The notes below the pieces were generated by a model. That model had not been told where the DNA came from and searched no databases. It worked only from the letters and a program-made list of their open reading frames with translations. The translations under genes and the position numbers were made by a program. A stretch of 64,000 nt of DNA from Mycobacterium sp. KBS0706 (GTDB lineage: Bacteria; Pseudomonadota; Alphaproteobacteria; DSM-16000; Inquilinaceae), in contig NZ_VCCH02000024.1 in NCBI RefSeq assembly GCF_005938675.2, positions 1 through 64,000 of the forward strand, given 5' to 3'. Of the stretch, positions 17,894 to 26,725 are shown one piece after another (position 1 is the stretch's first letter; each line of letters starts with the position of its first letter).

Positions 17894-18847
17894 TCAGCCC
17901 AGGTTCTGGCCGATCGCCAAAAACTTCTCGCGCCGCTTGCTGCGCAGGGTCTTGCCATCAAGGTCGACCAGCCCGGCCAGCGCCGTCCCGATCGCATCGC
18001 CGACGGAGTCGAAGGCCTGCTGCGGGAAGCGGTGGGCGCCGCCGACCGGCTCCTCGACCACGCCGTCGATGACACCGAGCTGCTTCAGATCCTGCGCCGT
18101 CAGCTTCAAGGCCGCCGCGGCCTCCTGGCTCTGCGCGCTGCTGCGCCACAGGATCGAGGCGCAGCCTTCCGGCGAGATCACCGAATAGATCGAGTGCTCG
18201 AGCATCAGCACGCGGTCGGCCACGGCGATGCCGATGGCGCCGCCCGAGCCGCCCTCGCCGATCACCACCGAGACCAGCGGCACCCGCACCCTGAGACAGG
18301 ATTCGATCGACTTGGCGATCGCCTCGGCCACGCCGCGCTCCTCCGACGCCACGCCGGGATAGGCGCCGGCGGTGTCGACGAAGGTGATCACCGGCAGGTG
18401 GAAGCGGTCGGCCAGGTCGAGCAGGCGCTGCGCCTTGCGGTAGCCCTCGGGCTTGGCCATGCCGAAATTGTGCCGGATGCGGCTTTCGGTGTCGTTGCCC
18501 TTCTCCTGCCCGATCACCACCACCGACCGGTCCTGGAACCGGCCGAGGCCGCCGATGATGGCGCGGTCCTCGGCAAAGGCGCGGTCGCCGGCCAAAGGCT
18601 GGAACTCGGAGATCAGGGCCTGGATGTAGTCGAGCGCGTGCGGCCGATTCGGATGCCGCGCGACCTGCACCTTCTGCGCCGGCGTCAGCCCGCGATAGGT
18701 GTCCCGCAGCAGCTTGTCGACCTTGGTCTGAAGCCGGGAGACCTCGTCGGCGATGTTGAGCTCGCCGGCGTCGGTGATGTGCCGAAGCTCCTCGATCTTG
18801 CCTTCGATCTCGGCGATCGGCTTTTCGAATTCGAGAAAGGTCTTCAT
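17894..18847 (-). CDS. accA: Acetyl-CoA carboxylase carboxyltransferase subunit alpha
   Basis: A 317-residue AccA, which with AccD transfers the carboxyl group from biotin carrier protein to acetyl-CoA to make malonyl-CoA for fatty acid synthesis. The N-terminal helices ([18 protein letters not shown]) and the crotonase-like core are visible: [46 protein letters not shown] and the oxyanion/CoA region [17 protein letters not shown]. Length is normal for the family. The ATG at 18847 fits the family N-terminus, although the ribosome-binding site is weak. Confidence 0.97.
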   Translation of the reverse strand: MKTFLEFEKPIAEIEGKIEELRHITDAGELNIADEVSRLQTKVDKLLRDTYRGLTPAQKVQVARHPNRPHALDYIQALISEFQPLAGDRAFAEDRAIIGGLGRFQDRSVVVIGQEKGNDTESRIRHNFGMAKPEGYRKAQRLLDLADRFHLPVITFVDTAGAYPGVASEERGVAEAIAKSIESCLRVRVPLVSVVIGEGGSGGAIGIAVADRVLMLEHSIYSVISPEGCASILWRSSAQSQEAAAALKLTAQDLKQLGVIDGVVEEPVGGAHRFPQQAFDSVGDAIGTALAGLVDLDGKTLRSKRREKFLAIGQNLG

Positions 18848-18884
18848 ACCGCGTTGAGACTGGCCCTCGGGATCGGGGGGCTGT

Positions 18885-19439
18885 CTAACACAGGGCCGCG
18901 CGCATTGAGACCGAAATCTGCGCAGGGCTGGCCACGGAATCCGCCCGCAGCAGGGTGCCGCCGGGGCAATCCTCCAAAGCGCCGAGCCGCAGCTCCGCCG
19001 CCAGCAGCCGGTGCGGCTGCTCGTCCGGCATGGCGAAGCCCAGCGGGGCCGCCGGCTGGAAGCCGAAGCGGGCGTAATAGGCGAGGTCGCCGACCAGCAG
19101 CACCAGCCGGTGCCCCATATCGGCCGCCCGCTTCATGCTGCCGCGCATCAGCGCCGCCCCGACGCCGGCGCCGCGCAGCTCCGGCCGCACTGCCAGCGGC
19201 CCGAGCAGCAGCGTCGGCAGGTCCGGCTCGACCAGCATCGGCCAGTAGCGGATCGAGCCGAGGATCGTGCCGCTGGGCCGGCCGTCCTCGCGCACCACGA
19301 AGCACAGGCCGCGCACCGGCGCGATGCCCTGGCGATAGCGGTAGGAGACCTTGGTCTGCCGGTTCGGGCCGAAGGCGAGGTCGAGCAGGGCGTCGACTTC
19401 GGCCGCATCCCGCGGCCGTTCGGTCTTCAGGAGATACAC
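18885..19439 (-). CDS. GNAT acetyltransferase (YhbS-like)
   Basis: About 184 residues. [15 protein letters not shown] opens a GNAT fold; [21 protein letters not shown] (split over about 92-112) holds the acetyl-CoA loop RGAGVG, and [13 protein letters not shown] is characteristic of the YhbS-type group. The acceptor is unknown. A GTG at 19439 with AAGGA upstream is preferred because the fold begins right after it; an ATG at 19508 would add 23 residues with no family match. It lies 37 bp upstream of accA on the same strand. Between it and the GtrA gene (about 300 bp) only a weak AT-richer patch near 19660 was seen. Confidence 0.75.
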   Translation of the reverse strand: MYLLKTERPRDAAEVDALLDLAFGPNRQTKVSYRYRQGIAPVRGLCFVVREDGRPSGTILGSIRYWPMLVEPDLPTLLLGPLAVRPELRGAGVGAALMRGSMKRAADMGHRLVLLVGDLAYYARFGFQPAAPLGFAMPDEQPHRLLAAELRLGALEDCPGGTLLRADSVASPAQISVSMRAALC

Positions 19440-19743
19440 TGGAGAAGGATCCTTGGAACGGAGAGCGTCGGTTCGCGCGCCGACCGGCTTCCGTCCTGCC
19501 CGCATCATGGTGTCGCAGGCACCCCGGAACGCCTCAGGCCGCCGCGCCGCGAAGGGCGGGCTGCAGGCGTCGTCGTCGCAGCGTCGGGGGCAGGAGAATC
19601 ACGTCGTTCCGTTCCAGATGAAATCAGCGGTGACAGCGAAACCGCAACCGGGCCTTGCTGTCAATGCAAATGCTTAAGATCCTCTGCTCATGTTTACGGC
19701 GATGACATGTGACGCCGGGTGGCCGTCCTGTCAAACAGGCCGC

Positions 19744-20142
19744 ATGCAGGCCCTGCCGTTTCCCGCGATGCATCGCCAGTTCGCCCTCTATGCGGCGGCT
19801 GGGCTGGTGGCGACCGCCATGCACTATGCCGTTCTGGTCGGCTTGGTCGAATCGGGCGGCGCGGCGCCGCTGACGGCGACGCTGGCCGGCTACGTCGCCG
19901 GCGGCCTCGTCTCCTACGCGCTCAACCGGCGGCTGACCTTCACAGGTGGCCGGCCGCATCGCGAGGCGGGCTGGCGATTCGCCCTGGTCGCCGCCGGCGG
20001 CTTCGCCTGGACCGGCCTGCTGATGGCGCTGCTGGTCGGCCGGCTCGGCGCCCCCTATCTGCCGGCCCAGGCCGTGACCACGCTGGTCGTGCTGGTCTGG
20101 GGCTTCCTGGCGAATCGGCTGTGGACCTTCGCTGAGACGTGA
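19744..20142 (+). CDS. GtrA-family membrane protein
   Basis: About 132 residues with four membrane helices (FALYAAAGLVATAMHYAVLV, TATLAGYVAGGLVSYAL, FALVAAGGFAWTGLLMALLV, VTTLVVLVWGFLANRLW). The patterns SYALNRRLTF after helix 2 and FLANRLWTF at the end are the family signature. GtrA-like proteins are thought to flip polyprenyl-linked sugars for surface polysaccharides. The start is uncertain: 19690, 19744 and 19768 are all in frame and none has a clear ribosome-binding site. Confidence 0.8.
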   Translation: MQALPFPAMHRQFALYAAAGLVATAMHYAVLVGLVESGGAAPLTATLAGYVAGGLVSYALNRRLTFTGGRPHREAGWRFALVAAGGFAWTGLLMALLVGRLGAPYLPAQAVTTLVVLVWGFLANRLWTFAET

Positions 20143-20171
20143 ATCGTCGGGTTCGCGTCGCGGACCCAACC

Positions 20172-21176
20172 CTACGGCCGTTTCATCTTCGCCAAGGGGT
20201 GGGCCGAGGCCACCAGGCTCTGCAGCCGGTCGCCCAGCACATGGGTGTAGATCTGGGTCGTGGCGATGTCGGCGTGGCCGAGCATGGTCTGCACCGAGCG
20301 CAGGTCGGCGCCATGCGACAGCAGATGGGTGGCGAAGGCATGGCGCAGCACATGCGGGCTGACCCGGCTGGGCTCGATCCCGGCCTCGACCGCGAGGTCC
20401 TTCAGCAGCTGGCCGAATCGCTGCCGGGTCAGGCACCCGCCGCGCGCGATGCGCGAGGGGAACAGGAAGCCGCGGTCGCGGCCCTTGACGAAGAACACGC
20501 CGCGATGCGGCAGGTAGGCGGCGATGGCGTCCCGCGCGGGCTCCGACAGCGGCACGAGCCGCTCCTTGTCGCCCTTGCCGCGGACGATCAGCGCCCGCCC
20601 GTCCCGCGCCAGGGCCGAGAGCGGCAACCCGACCAGCTCGGACACCCGCAGGCCGCCACCATAGAGGATCTCGAGCAGAGCCAGCAGGCGCAGCCCCTCG
20701 GCCAGCCGCTCCGGATCGGCGAACAGGCCCGAGACCGCGCCGATCAGGCCCTCGACCTCGATCTCGGACAGCAGCTTCGGCAGCGGCCGGCCGAGCGCCG
20801 GGGAATCGAGCGCGGCGGAAGGATCGTCCTGCCGCCGGCCCTCCGACACCAGGAAGCGGTAGAACTGCCGCATCGCCGACAGGCGGCGGGCCGCGGTGCG
20901 CGCGGCAGTGCGGCCGCCCTTGGCACCTTCGCGCCGCGCCAAGTCGCCGAGATAGGCGCGCAGATCCTCGGTCACCGCCCGGTCGACGGCGCCGCCGCGG
21001 CCCTCGAGGAAGCGGCCCAGGTCGAGCAGATCACGGCCATAGGCCTCGCGGGTGTTGGCGGCAGCACCGCGCTCGGCCACCAGCATGTCGAGGAAGGCCT
21101 CGACCGAGGGTGGCGGCAGCAGCCGCGCGGCAGGCGGACGGCCGCGCCGGCGCTTCGGGGCAGCGGCCTCGGCCAA
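20172..21176 (-). CDS. xerD: Tyrosine recombinase XerD
   Basis: A 334-residue site-specific recombinase that acts with XerC at dif to resolve chromosome dimers. The SAM-like N-terminal domain (SVEAFLDMLVAERG to FYRFLV, about 24-110) precedes the catalytic domain, where Arg177 (GGLRVSE), Lys201 (RGKGDKE), His275 and Arg278 (HVLRH), His301 (LGHADI) and the nucleophile Tyr310 (IYTH) are all present. The 20-residue basic N-terminal extension is unusual. The start is a TTG at 21176, 4 bp after the upstream short gene. Neighbourhood with aroK is typical, so XerD is preferred over XerC by context. Confidence 0.9.
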   Translation of the reverse strand: MAEAAAPKRRRGRPPAARLLPPPSVEAFLDMLVAERGAAANTREAYGRDLLDLGRFLEGRGGAVDRAVTEDLRAYLGDLARREGAKGGRTAARTAARRLSAMRQFYRFLVSEGRRQDDPSAALDSPALGRPLPKLLSEIEVEGLIGAVSGLFADPERLAEGLRLLALLEILYGGGLRVSELVGLPLSALARDGRALIVRGKGDKERLVPLSEPARDAIAAYLPHRGVFFVKGRDRGFLFPSRIARGGCLTRQRFGQLLKDLAVEAGIEPSRVSPHVLRHAFATHLLSHGADLRSVQTMLGHADIATTQIYTHVLGDRLQSLVASAHPLAKMKRP

Positions 21177-21180
21177 GGTG

Positions 21181-21372
21181 TTATTTGAACTTGTCGTTCG
21201 GGATCACCTTCTCGACCGTCTGGGTCGGCGGCCGGAAATCGATCACCGCGAGCGCGACGCCGCCGCCGACGATGACCAGCAGCACGGCGATCGCCAGCAC
21301 ACGGCCGAGGCCGCCGCCCCCGCCGCCACCGGAACCCTGCGAATAGCGCGACTTCGAACGACGACGGGACAA
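21181..21372 (-). CDS. Short single-pass membrane protein
   Basis: A 63-residue protein: a basic, Ser/Arg-rich N-terminus, a run of seven glycines (15-21), one membrane helix (VLAIAVLLVIVGGGVALAVI, about 25-44) and a polar tail beginning FRPPTQTVEKVIP. It starts with TTG at 21372 after an AGGGG. It sits 4 bp before xerD and is divergent from aroK, a place where similar short ORFs occur in related alphaproteobacteria. Function unknown. Confidence 0.65.
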   Translation of the reverse strand: MSRRRSKSRYSQGSGGGGGGGLGRVLAIAVLLVIVGGGVALAVIDFRPPTQTVEKVIPNDKFK

Positions 21373-21532
21373 GACGGACCCCTGACAGGTGTGAATTCAG
21401 GCCGATGCGCGGGCCAGGGCTGGAGAAAGCAGATGCGGCGGACCCGGCGCAACCCTATCTTAGGCCGTCGGCACCGCGGCCGCAAACCGCAGCCGGTGCC
21501 AAGACGCCCGCGCCGGGCCCGGAAGAGGATCG

Positions 21533-22129
21533 ATGATCACCACGCTGCACCGCCCTTTGCCCCGCACCCTGGTTCTGGTCGGCCTGATGGGCGCCGGCAA
21601 GACCGCGGTGGGCAAGCGCGTGGCCGCGCGGTTGGGGCTCGGCTTCATCGACGCCGACCACGAGATCGAGGCCGCGGCCGGCTGCACCATCCCGGACATC
21701 TTCCAGCGCTACGGAGAGCCCGCCTTTCGCGACCTGGAGCGGCGGGTGATCGCCCGGCTGATGCATGACCCGGTGCAGGTGCTGTCGACCGGCGGCGGCG
21801 CCTTCATGGACCCGCAGACCCGGGAAGTCGTCGCCGAGCACGGCCTGTCGGTATGGCTGAAGGCGGAGCTGTCGGTGCTGGCGGCGCGCACCGCCAAGCG
21901 CAGCAACCGGCCGCTGCTGCGGCAGGGCGACCCGAAGGCGGTGCTGGAGGGGCTGATGGAGCGGCGCCACCCGATCTACGCCCTGGCCGACATGACGGTG
22001 GAGAGCCGCGACGGCCCGGTCGAGGAGACGGTCGATCGCGTGCTGGCCGCGATCGAGGCCCATCTGGCGGCCGAGGCGGCCGCGACCGAAACAACCCTGG
22101 GCAACGCGCCCACGGGGCACACGGATTGA
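21533..22129 (+). CDS. aroK: Shikimate kinase
   Basis: A 198-residue shikimate kinase that phosphorylates shikimate with ATP in the aromatic amino acid pathway. Walker A is GLMGAGKT (17-24), the shikimate-binding FIDADHEIE follows, then GEPAFRDLE, STGGGAF and the lid RSNRPLL. An extra 20-25 residues at the C-terminus (AAEAAATETTLGN) go beyond the core fold. It lies 9 bp before aroB and the two are very likely co-transcribed. Confidence 0.95.
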   Translation: MITTLHRPLPRTLVLVGLMGAGKTAVGKRVAARLGLGFIDADHEIEAAAGCTIPDIFQRYGEPAFRDLERRVIARLMHDPVQVLSTGGGAFMDPQTREVVAEHGLSVWLKAELSVLAARTAKRSNRPLLRQGDPKAVLEGLMERRHPIYALADMTVESRDGPVEETVDRVLAAIEAHLAAEAAATETTLGNAPTGHTD

Positions 22130-22138
22130 ATCCCTGAG

Positions 22139-23245
22139 ATGACACGCGAAACCATCCGCGTCGGGCTGGGCCCGCGCAGCTACGACATCGTCATCGGCCC
22201 CGGCGTCCTGGCCGAGGCCGGGCAGCGCATCGCCGCGCTGGGCCGCGGCAAGCGGGTGATCGTGATCGCCGATGCCCGGGTGGCCGGGCTGCACGGCGCG
22301 ACGCTGGAGGCCTCTCTGGCCGCAGCCGGGATCGCGGCCGAGACCTTGACCGTGCCGCCGGGCGAGGCGACCAAGTCGATGACGGTGCTGGCCGACCTGC
22401 TGGACCGGATCCTGGTGCTGGGCATCGAACGGCGGACGCTGCTGGTGGCGCTGGGCGGCGGCGTGGTCGGAGACCTGGCCGGCTTCGCCGCGGCGACCGC
22501 GCTGCGCGGCCTCGACTTCGTGCAGATCCCGACCACGCTGCTGGCCCAGGTCGACAGCTCGGTCGGCGGCAAGACCGGCGTCAACAGCAAGCACGGCAAG
22601 AACCTGATCGGCGCCTTCCACCAGCCGCTGCTGGTGCTGGCCGACACCGCTTTGCTGACCACCCTGCCGGCGCGGGAGCTGCGCTCCGGCTATGCCGAGG
22701 TGGCGAAATACGGCGCGCTCGGCGATGCCGCCTTCTTCGCCTGGCTGGAGGATAACGGCCCGAAGCTTCTGGCCGGCGACGGCGACGCCATGATCCGGGC
22801 GGTCAGGCGCAGCTGTGAGATGAAGGCCGAGATCGTCGGCGAGGACGAGCGCGAGGCGGCGCGGCGCGCCCTGCTCAACCTCGGCCACACCTTCGGCCAT
22901 GCGCTGGAGGCCGAGACCGGCTATGGCGACGCGCTGCTGCATGGCGAGGCTGTCGCGATCGGCATGGTCATGGCCTTCGACCTGTCGGTCCGGCTGGGCC
23001 TGTGCCCGGCCCCGGACCGCGACCGCCTGGCCCGCCACCTGGAGGCGGTCGGCCTGCCGACCCGCCCGGCCCGCGATCGCGCCTGGTCGGTCGGCGCCCT
23101 GCTGCACCACATGACCCGCGACAAGAAGGTCCGGGACGGGCGCATGACCTTCATCCTGGTGCGCGGCATCGGCCAGGCCTTCGTCACCAGCGAGGTGCCG
23201 GCCGACCCGGTCGCCGCGGTGCTCGCCGACGCCATCGCCGCCTGA
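22139..23245 (+). CDS. aroB: 3-dehydroquinate synthase
   Basis: A 368-residue AroB, which converts DAHP to 3-dehydroquinate using NAD and a divalent metal. Marks are [14 protein letters not shown] (NAD-binding), [21 protein letters not shown] (about 137-157, with the catalytic lysine and asparagine), the metal ligands in [16 protein letters not shown] and HGEAVAIGM, and DKKVRDG near the end. Its position right after aroK gives two steps of the same pathway in one operon. Confidence 0.96.
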   Translation: MTRETIRVGLGPRSYDIVIGPGVLAEAGQRIAALGRGKRVIVIADARVAGLHGATLEASLAAAGIAAETLTVPPGEATKSMTVLADLLDRILVLGIERRTLLVALGGGVVGDLAGFAAATALRGLDFVQIPTTLLAQVDSSVGGKTGVNSKHGKNLIGAFHQPLLVLADTALLTTLPARELRSGYAEVAKYGALGDAAFFAWLEDNGPKLLAGDGDAMIRAVRRSCEMKAEIVGEDEREAARRALLNLGHTFGHALEAETGYGDALLHGEAVAIGMVMAFDLSVRLGLCPAPDRDRLARHLEAVGLPTRPARDRAWSVGALLHHMTRDKKVRDGRMTFILVRGIGQAFVTSEVPADPVAAVLADAIAA

Positions 23246-23252
23246 TCCCCCG

Positions 23253-24542
23253 ATGTCCGACGATCTTGTCCTGCTGCTTCACCTCGCCGGGATCGTCGTC
23301 CTGCTCGTGGCCTCGGCCTTCTTCTCGGGCTCGGAGACAGCGCTGACCGCGGCCAGCCGGGCGCGGATGCACCAGCTGGAGACGCACGGGCTGAAGCGGG
23401 CCGGCATCGTCAACCGGCTGCGCGAGCAGAAGGAGCGGCTGATCGGCGCCCTGCTGCTGGGCAACACCCTGGTCAACATCCTCGCGTCGTCGCTGGCGAC
23501 CAGCCTCCTGGTCTCGGTGCTCGGCGCCCCGGCGGTGCCTGTGGCCACGGTGGTGATGACGGCGCTGATCCTGATCTTCAGCGAGGTGCTGCCCAAGACC
23601 TACGCCATCAACCATGCCGACCGCGCAGCGCTGGGCATCGCCCCCGCGGTCAGGACCGTGGTGCGGCTGCTGAGCCCGGTGGTGCGGCTGGTGAACTGGC
23701 TGGTGCGCGGCGTGCTGCGGCTGTTCGGGGCCGATCCAAGCCGGGTCGGGCTGGCCGATTATGTCGACGAGCTGCGCGGCGCCATCGAGCTGCATCGCGG
23801 CAGCGAGGCCGAGGTGGCGCAGGAGCGGCAGATGCTGCGCTCGATCCTCGACCTCGGCGACGTCTATGTCTCCGAGATCATGACCCATCGCCGCAGCGTC
23901 GAGGCGATCGATATCGAGCTGACCCCACGCGAGGTGGTGGCGGCGATGCTGAACAGCCCGCACACCCGCATGCCGCTGTGCCAGGGCGGCCTGGAAAACA
24001 TCATCGGCGTGCTGCACGCCAAGGACGTGCTGCGGGCGCTGCAGGCCGCCGGCGGCGACCCGAACCGGCTGGACATCCGCCGCATCGCGGCCAGGCCCTG
24101 GTTCATCCCGGACACCACCAGTCTCCTGGACCAGCTGCACGCCTTCCGCACCCGGCGCGAGCATTTCGCCATCGTGGTCGACGAGTACGGCGACCTGAAG
24201 GGCGTGGTGACGCTGGAGGACATCCTGGAGGAAATCGTCGGCGACATCGTCGACGAGCACGATTTGCCGGTGGCCGGCGTCCGCCCCCAGGCCAATGGCA
24301 GCTTCCTGATCGACGGCACAGTCACCATCCGTGACCTGAACCGCCGATTCGAATGGCGGCTGCCGGATGACGAGGCCTCGACCATCGCCGGGCTGGTGCT
24401 GCATGAGGCGCGGCACCTGCCGGATGTCGGCCAGGCCTTCACCTTCCACGGCTTCCGCTTCGAGATCCTGCGGCGGCAGCGCAACCAGATCACCGCGGTG
24501 CGCCTGACACCGCCGGCCGAGATCGAGCCCGAGGAAGGCTGA
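23253..24542 (+). CDS. CorC/HlyC-family CNNM-CBS membrane protein
   Basis: A 429-residue protein. A CNNM (DUF21) transmembrane domain spans about 1-190, with FFSGSETALTAASRARM and FSEVLPKTYAINHAD as signature motifs. A CBS pair covers about 205-335 (VSEIMTHRRSVEAID and DEYGDLKGVVTLEDILEEIVGDI), and a C-terminal CorC_HlyC domain ends the chain. The family is linked to magnesium export or resistance rather than haemolysis. It starts 7 bp after aroB; the pairing is common in alphaproteobacteria without a clear functional reason. Confidence 0.9.
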   Translation: MSDDLVLLLHLAGIVVLLVASAFFSGSETALTAASRARMHQLETHGLKRAGIVNRLREQKERLIGALLLGNTLVNILASSLATSLLVSVLGAPAVPVATVVMTALILIFSEVLPKTYAINHADRAALGIAPAVRTVVRLLSPVVRLVNWLVRGVLRLFGADPSRVGLADYVDELRGAIELHRGSEAEVAQERQMLRSILDLGDVYVSEIMTHRRSVEAIDIELTPREVVAAMLNSPHTRMPLCQGGLENIIGVLHAKDVLRALQAAGGDPNRLDIRRIAARPWFIPDTTSLLDQLHAFRTRREHFAIVVDEYGDLKGVVTLEDILEEIVGDIVDEHDLPVAGVRPQANGSFLIDGTVTIRDLNRRFEWRLPDDEASTIAGLVLHEARHLPDVGQAFTFHGFRFEILRRQRNQITAVRLTPPAEIEPEEG

Positions 24543-24544
24543 GC

Positions 24545-25105
24545 ATGCCCCTCTCCGCCCCCGCCGCGCGCGAGCCGATCCACACCCGCCGCGTCACCTG
24601 CGACGGCTTCCGCCGCGCCGACGGGCTGTGGGACATCGAGGGGCATCTGGTTGACGTCAAGCACTACGAGTTCCGCAACGAGTTCCGCGGCGCCATCGCG
24701 CCGGGCGAACCGCTGCACCAGATGCGGCTTCGGCTGACTGTCGACGACGGCCTGGCCATCGTCGCGGTCGAGGCGGCGACCGAGCACGGCCCCTACGCCC
24801 TGTGCCCGGAGATCGCGCCGGCTTTCCAGGCGCTGGTCGGCCTGCGCATCGGCCCCGGCTTCACCCGCGCGGTGAAGGAGCGGGTGGGCGGTGCCAAGGG
24901 CTGCACCCATCTGGTCGAGCTGCTAGGCCCGATGGCGACCACCGCGTTCCAGACGGTGTTCCCGATCCTGTCGCGCGAGCGCGCCGGGGAGGCCGACCCG
25001 AAGACGCGGCCGGTGCTGCTGGACAGCTGCCACGTTTTCGCCGCCGATGGCGACCATGCTCGCCGCCGATGGCCGGCCTTCTATACCGGGCCGGCACGCG
25101 ACTGA
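24545..25105 (+). CDS. DUF2889 protein
   Basis: A 186-residue cytoplasmic protein of the DUF2889 family: IHTRRVTCDGFRRADGLWDIEG at the start, HQMRLRLTVDDGL, and the conserved GPGFTRAVKERVGGAKGCTH followed by ELLGPMATTA. The Cys/His of GCTHL might be metal ligands or catalytic residues. No function is established. It begins 3 bp after the CorC-like gene, so it is probably translated in the same operon. Confidence 0.85.
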   Translation: MPLSAPAAREPIHTRRVTCDGFRRADGLWDIEGHLVDVKHYEFRNEFRGAIAPGEPLHQMRLRLTVDDGLAIVAVEAATEHGPYALCPEIAPAFQALVGLRIGPGFTRAVKERVGGAKGCTHLVELLGPMATTAFQTVFPILSRERAGEADPKTRPVLLDSCHVFAADGDHARRRWPAFYTGPARD

Positions 25106-25129
25106 CCCGGCCGCGCCCCGAGGAGACAG

Positions 25130-26131
25130 ATGATCCGACGCCTGACCCTGGCCGCCGCCTTGCTCGCCGCCCTCGCCGCCGCCCCGGCTGCCTTCGCCGA
25201 CCCGATGCTGGCGGATTTCGACTATCCGTTCCCGGTCCAACGCTTCGACTTCAAGTCGCAGGGCCAGGACCTGTCCATGGCCTATATGGACGTGCAGCCG
25301 GAGAAGCCGAACGGCCGCACCGTGGTGCTGCTGCACGGCAAGAACTTCTGCGCCGCCACCTGGGAAGGGGTGATGCGGCCGCTGCTGCAGGCCGGCTACC
25401 GTGTGGTCGCGCCCGACCTGATCGGCTTCTGCAAATCCAGCAAGCCGCAGGCCTATCAGTTCGGGCTGCACCAGCTGGCGGCCAACACCCAGGAGCTGCT
25501 CCACAAGCTGGGCGTCAGCGGCCCGGTGATCATGGGCCATTCCATGGGCGGCGCGCTGGCGATCCGCTATGCCCTCGCCTACCCCGGCGAGCTGTCCGGC
25601 CTGGTGCTGGTCAATCCGCTCGGGCTGGAGGATTGGAGGGCCGCGGGCGTGCCGCAGCAGACCGTCGACCAGTGGTTCGAGGGCGAGCTGAAGACCAATG
25701 CCGACAGCATCAAGGCCTATCAGCAGGCCACCTACTACGCCGGCGAATGGAAGCCGGAATATGATCGCTGGGTGCAGATGCTGGCCGGCATGTACCAGGG
25801 CGAGGGCGGCCGGCAGGTGGCCTGGGACCAGGCGCTGACCTCGGACATGGTGTTCAACCAGCCGGTGGTCTACGAGCTGGAGCACATCCGCGCCCCGACC
25901 GTGCTGATGATCGGCGAGCGCGACACCACTGCGATCGGCAAGGCCCTGGCCCCGCCCGAGGTGGCGCAGCGCCTGGGCAACTATGCCGAGCTGGGCCGCG
26001 CCGCCGCGAAACGCATCCCCGGCGCCAACCTGATCCGCTTCCCCGGCGAAGGCCACGCGCCGCAGATCCAGTCGCCGGACCAGTTCAACAAGGCGCTGCT
26101 GGGCGCGCTGGGGCGCTTCCCGGCGCCCTGA
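25130..26131 (+). CDS. Secreted alpha/beta hydrolase
   Basis: A 333-residue alpha/beta hydrolase with a signal peptide (LTLAAALLAALAAAPAAFA, cleaved near residue 23). VVLLHGKNFCAATWEGVM holds the oxyanion motif, MGHSMGGALA the nucleophile Ser, GERDTTAIGK the acidic residue region and GEGHAPQIQSP the catalytic His. It presumably cleaves an ester or similar bond in the periplasm; the substrate is unknown. AGGAGAC precedes the ATG, 24 bp after the DUF2889 gene. Confidence 0.88.
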   Translation: MIRRLTLAAALLAALAAAPAAFADPMLADFDYPFPVQRFDFKSQGQDLSMAYMDVQPEKPNGRTVVLLHGKNFCAATWEGVMRPLLQAGYRVVAPDLIGFCKSSKPQAYQFGLHQLAANTQELLHKLGVSGPVIMGHSMGGALAIRYALAYPGELSGLVLVNPLGLEDWRAAGVPQQTVDQWFEGELKTNADSIKAYQQATYYAGEWKPEYDRWVQMLAGMYQGEGGRQVAWDQALTSDMVFNQPVVYELEHIRAPTVLMIGERDTTAIGKALAPPEVAQRLGNYAELGRAAAKRIPGANLIRFPGEGHAPQIQSPDQFNKALLGALGRFPAP

Positions 26132-26157
26132 CGGAGTGCCGGCTTCGCCCGGCATCG

Positions 26158-26187
26158 CTTGCATGATGCAAGGGACTTCGCTATCTC
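26158..26187 (+). promoter_or_regulatory. HxlR operator palindrome overlapping a promoter
   Basis: CTTGCATGATGCAAG (26158-26172) is a perfect 15 bp palindrome. TTGCAT (26159-26164) and TATCTC (26182-26187) are 17 bp apart, so the dyad overlaps the -35 box. The predicted transcription start falls at or next to the regulator ATG at 26195. Confidence 0.5.
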
Positions 26188-26194
26188 TTCGGCC

Positions 26195-26713
26195 ATGCAG
26201 CGCACCAGCTTCGCCGGCATGGATTGCCCGATCGCCCGCTCCCTCGACGCGCTGGGAGAGTGGTGGAGCCTGCTGATTCTGCGCGACGCCTTCATCGGCC
26301 TGACCCGCTTCGACGATTTCCAGCAGAGCCTGGGCATCGCCCCGAACATGCTGACCCGGCGGCTGAAGCGCCTCACCGAGGCCGGCCTGCTGGAGCGTCA
26401 GGCCTATTCGCAGCGGCCGCTGCGCCATGAATACCGGCTGACCGCGGCCGGCCGCGACGTGTTCCCGGTGCTGGCGGCGCTGGGCACCTGGGGTGGCCGG
26501 CACGCCACCGGCGGCAAGGTGCTGGTGCAGGTCGCCGGCCGCGCCGATGGCCAGCCGATGGACCCGGTTCTGATCGACCGGCGCAGCGGGGCGCCGATCA
26601 CGCCGGAGACGGCGGAGTTCCGCCTGGGCCCCGATGCCCGGCCCGCCTATCGGGACCGGCTTGCCGGGATCCTGGATCGCCGGAACAGCCGCGACGGCAA
26701 CGTCCCCGCCTGA
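26195..26713 (+). CDS. HxlR-family transcriptional regulator
   Basis: About 172 residues. The winged helix-turn-helix is clear: RTSFAGMDCPIARSLDALGEWWSLLILRDAF is split over residues 3-33, followed by RFDDFQQSLGIAPNMLTRRLKRL (recognition helix) and a wing with EYRLTAAGRDVFP. Cys11 is the conserved N-terminal cysteine used by redox-sensing members. The chain extends about 60 residues past the usual HxlR length, with a VQVAGRADGQPM segment. The family start is the ATG at 26195; the TTG at 26159 lies inside the palindrome. Autoregulation is inferred from that dyad. Confidence 0.88.
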   Translation: MQRTSFAGMDCPIARSLDALGEWWSLLILRDAFIGLTRFDDFQQSLGIAPNMLTRRLKRLTEAGLLERQAYSQRPLRHEYRLTAAGRDVFPVLAALGTWGGRHATGGKVLVQVAGRADGQPMDPVLIDRRSGAPITPETAEFRLGPDARPAYRDRLAGILDRRNSRDGNVPA

Positions 26714-26725
26714 GGAGACCTTGAG

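Noticed and set aside
19640..19690. Fur-type box upstream of the GtrA gene
   Set aside because: The stretch TGCAAATGCTTAAG is only loosely similar to an iron box and no iron gene is adjacent.
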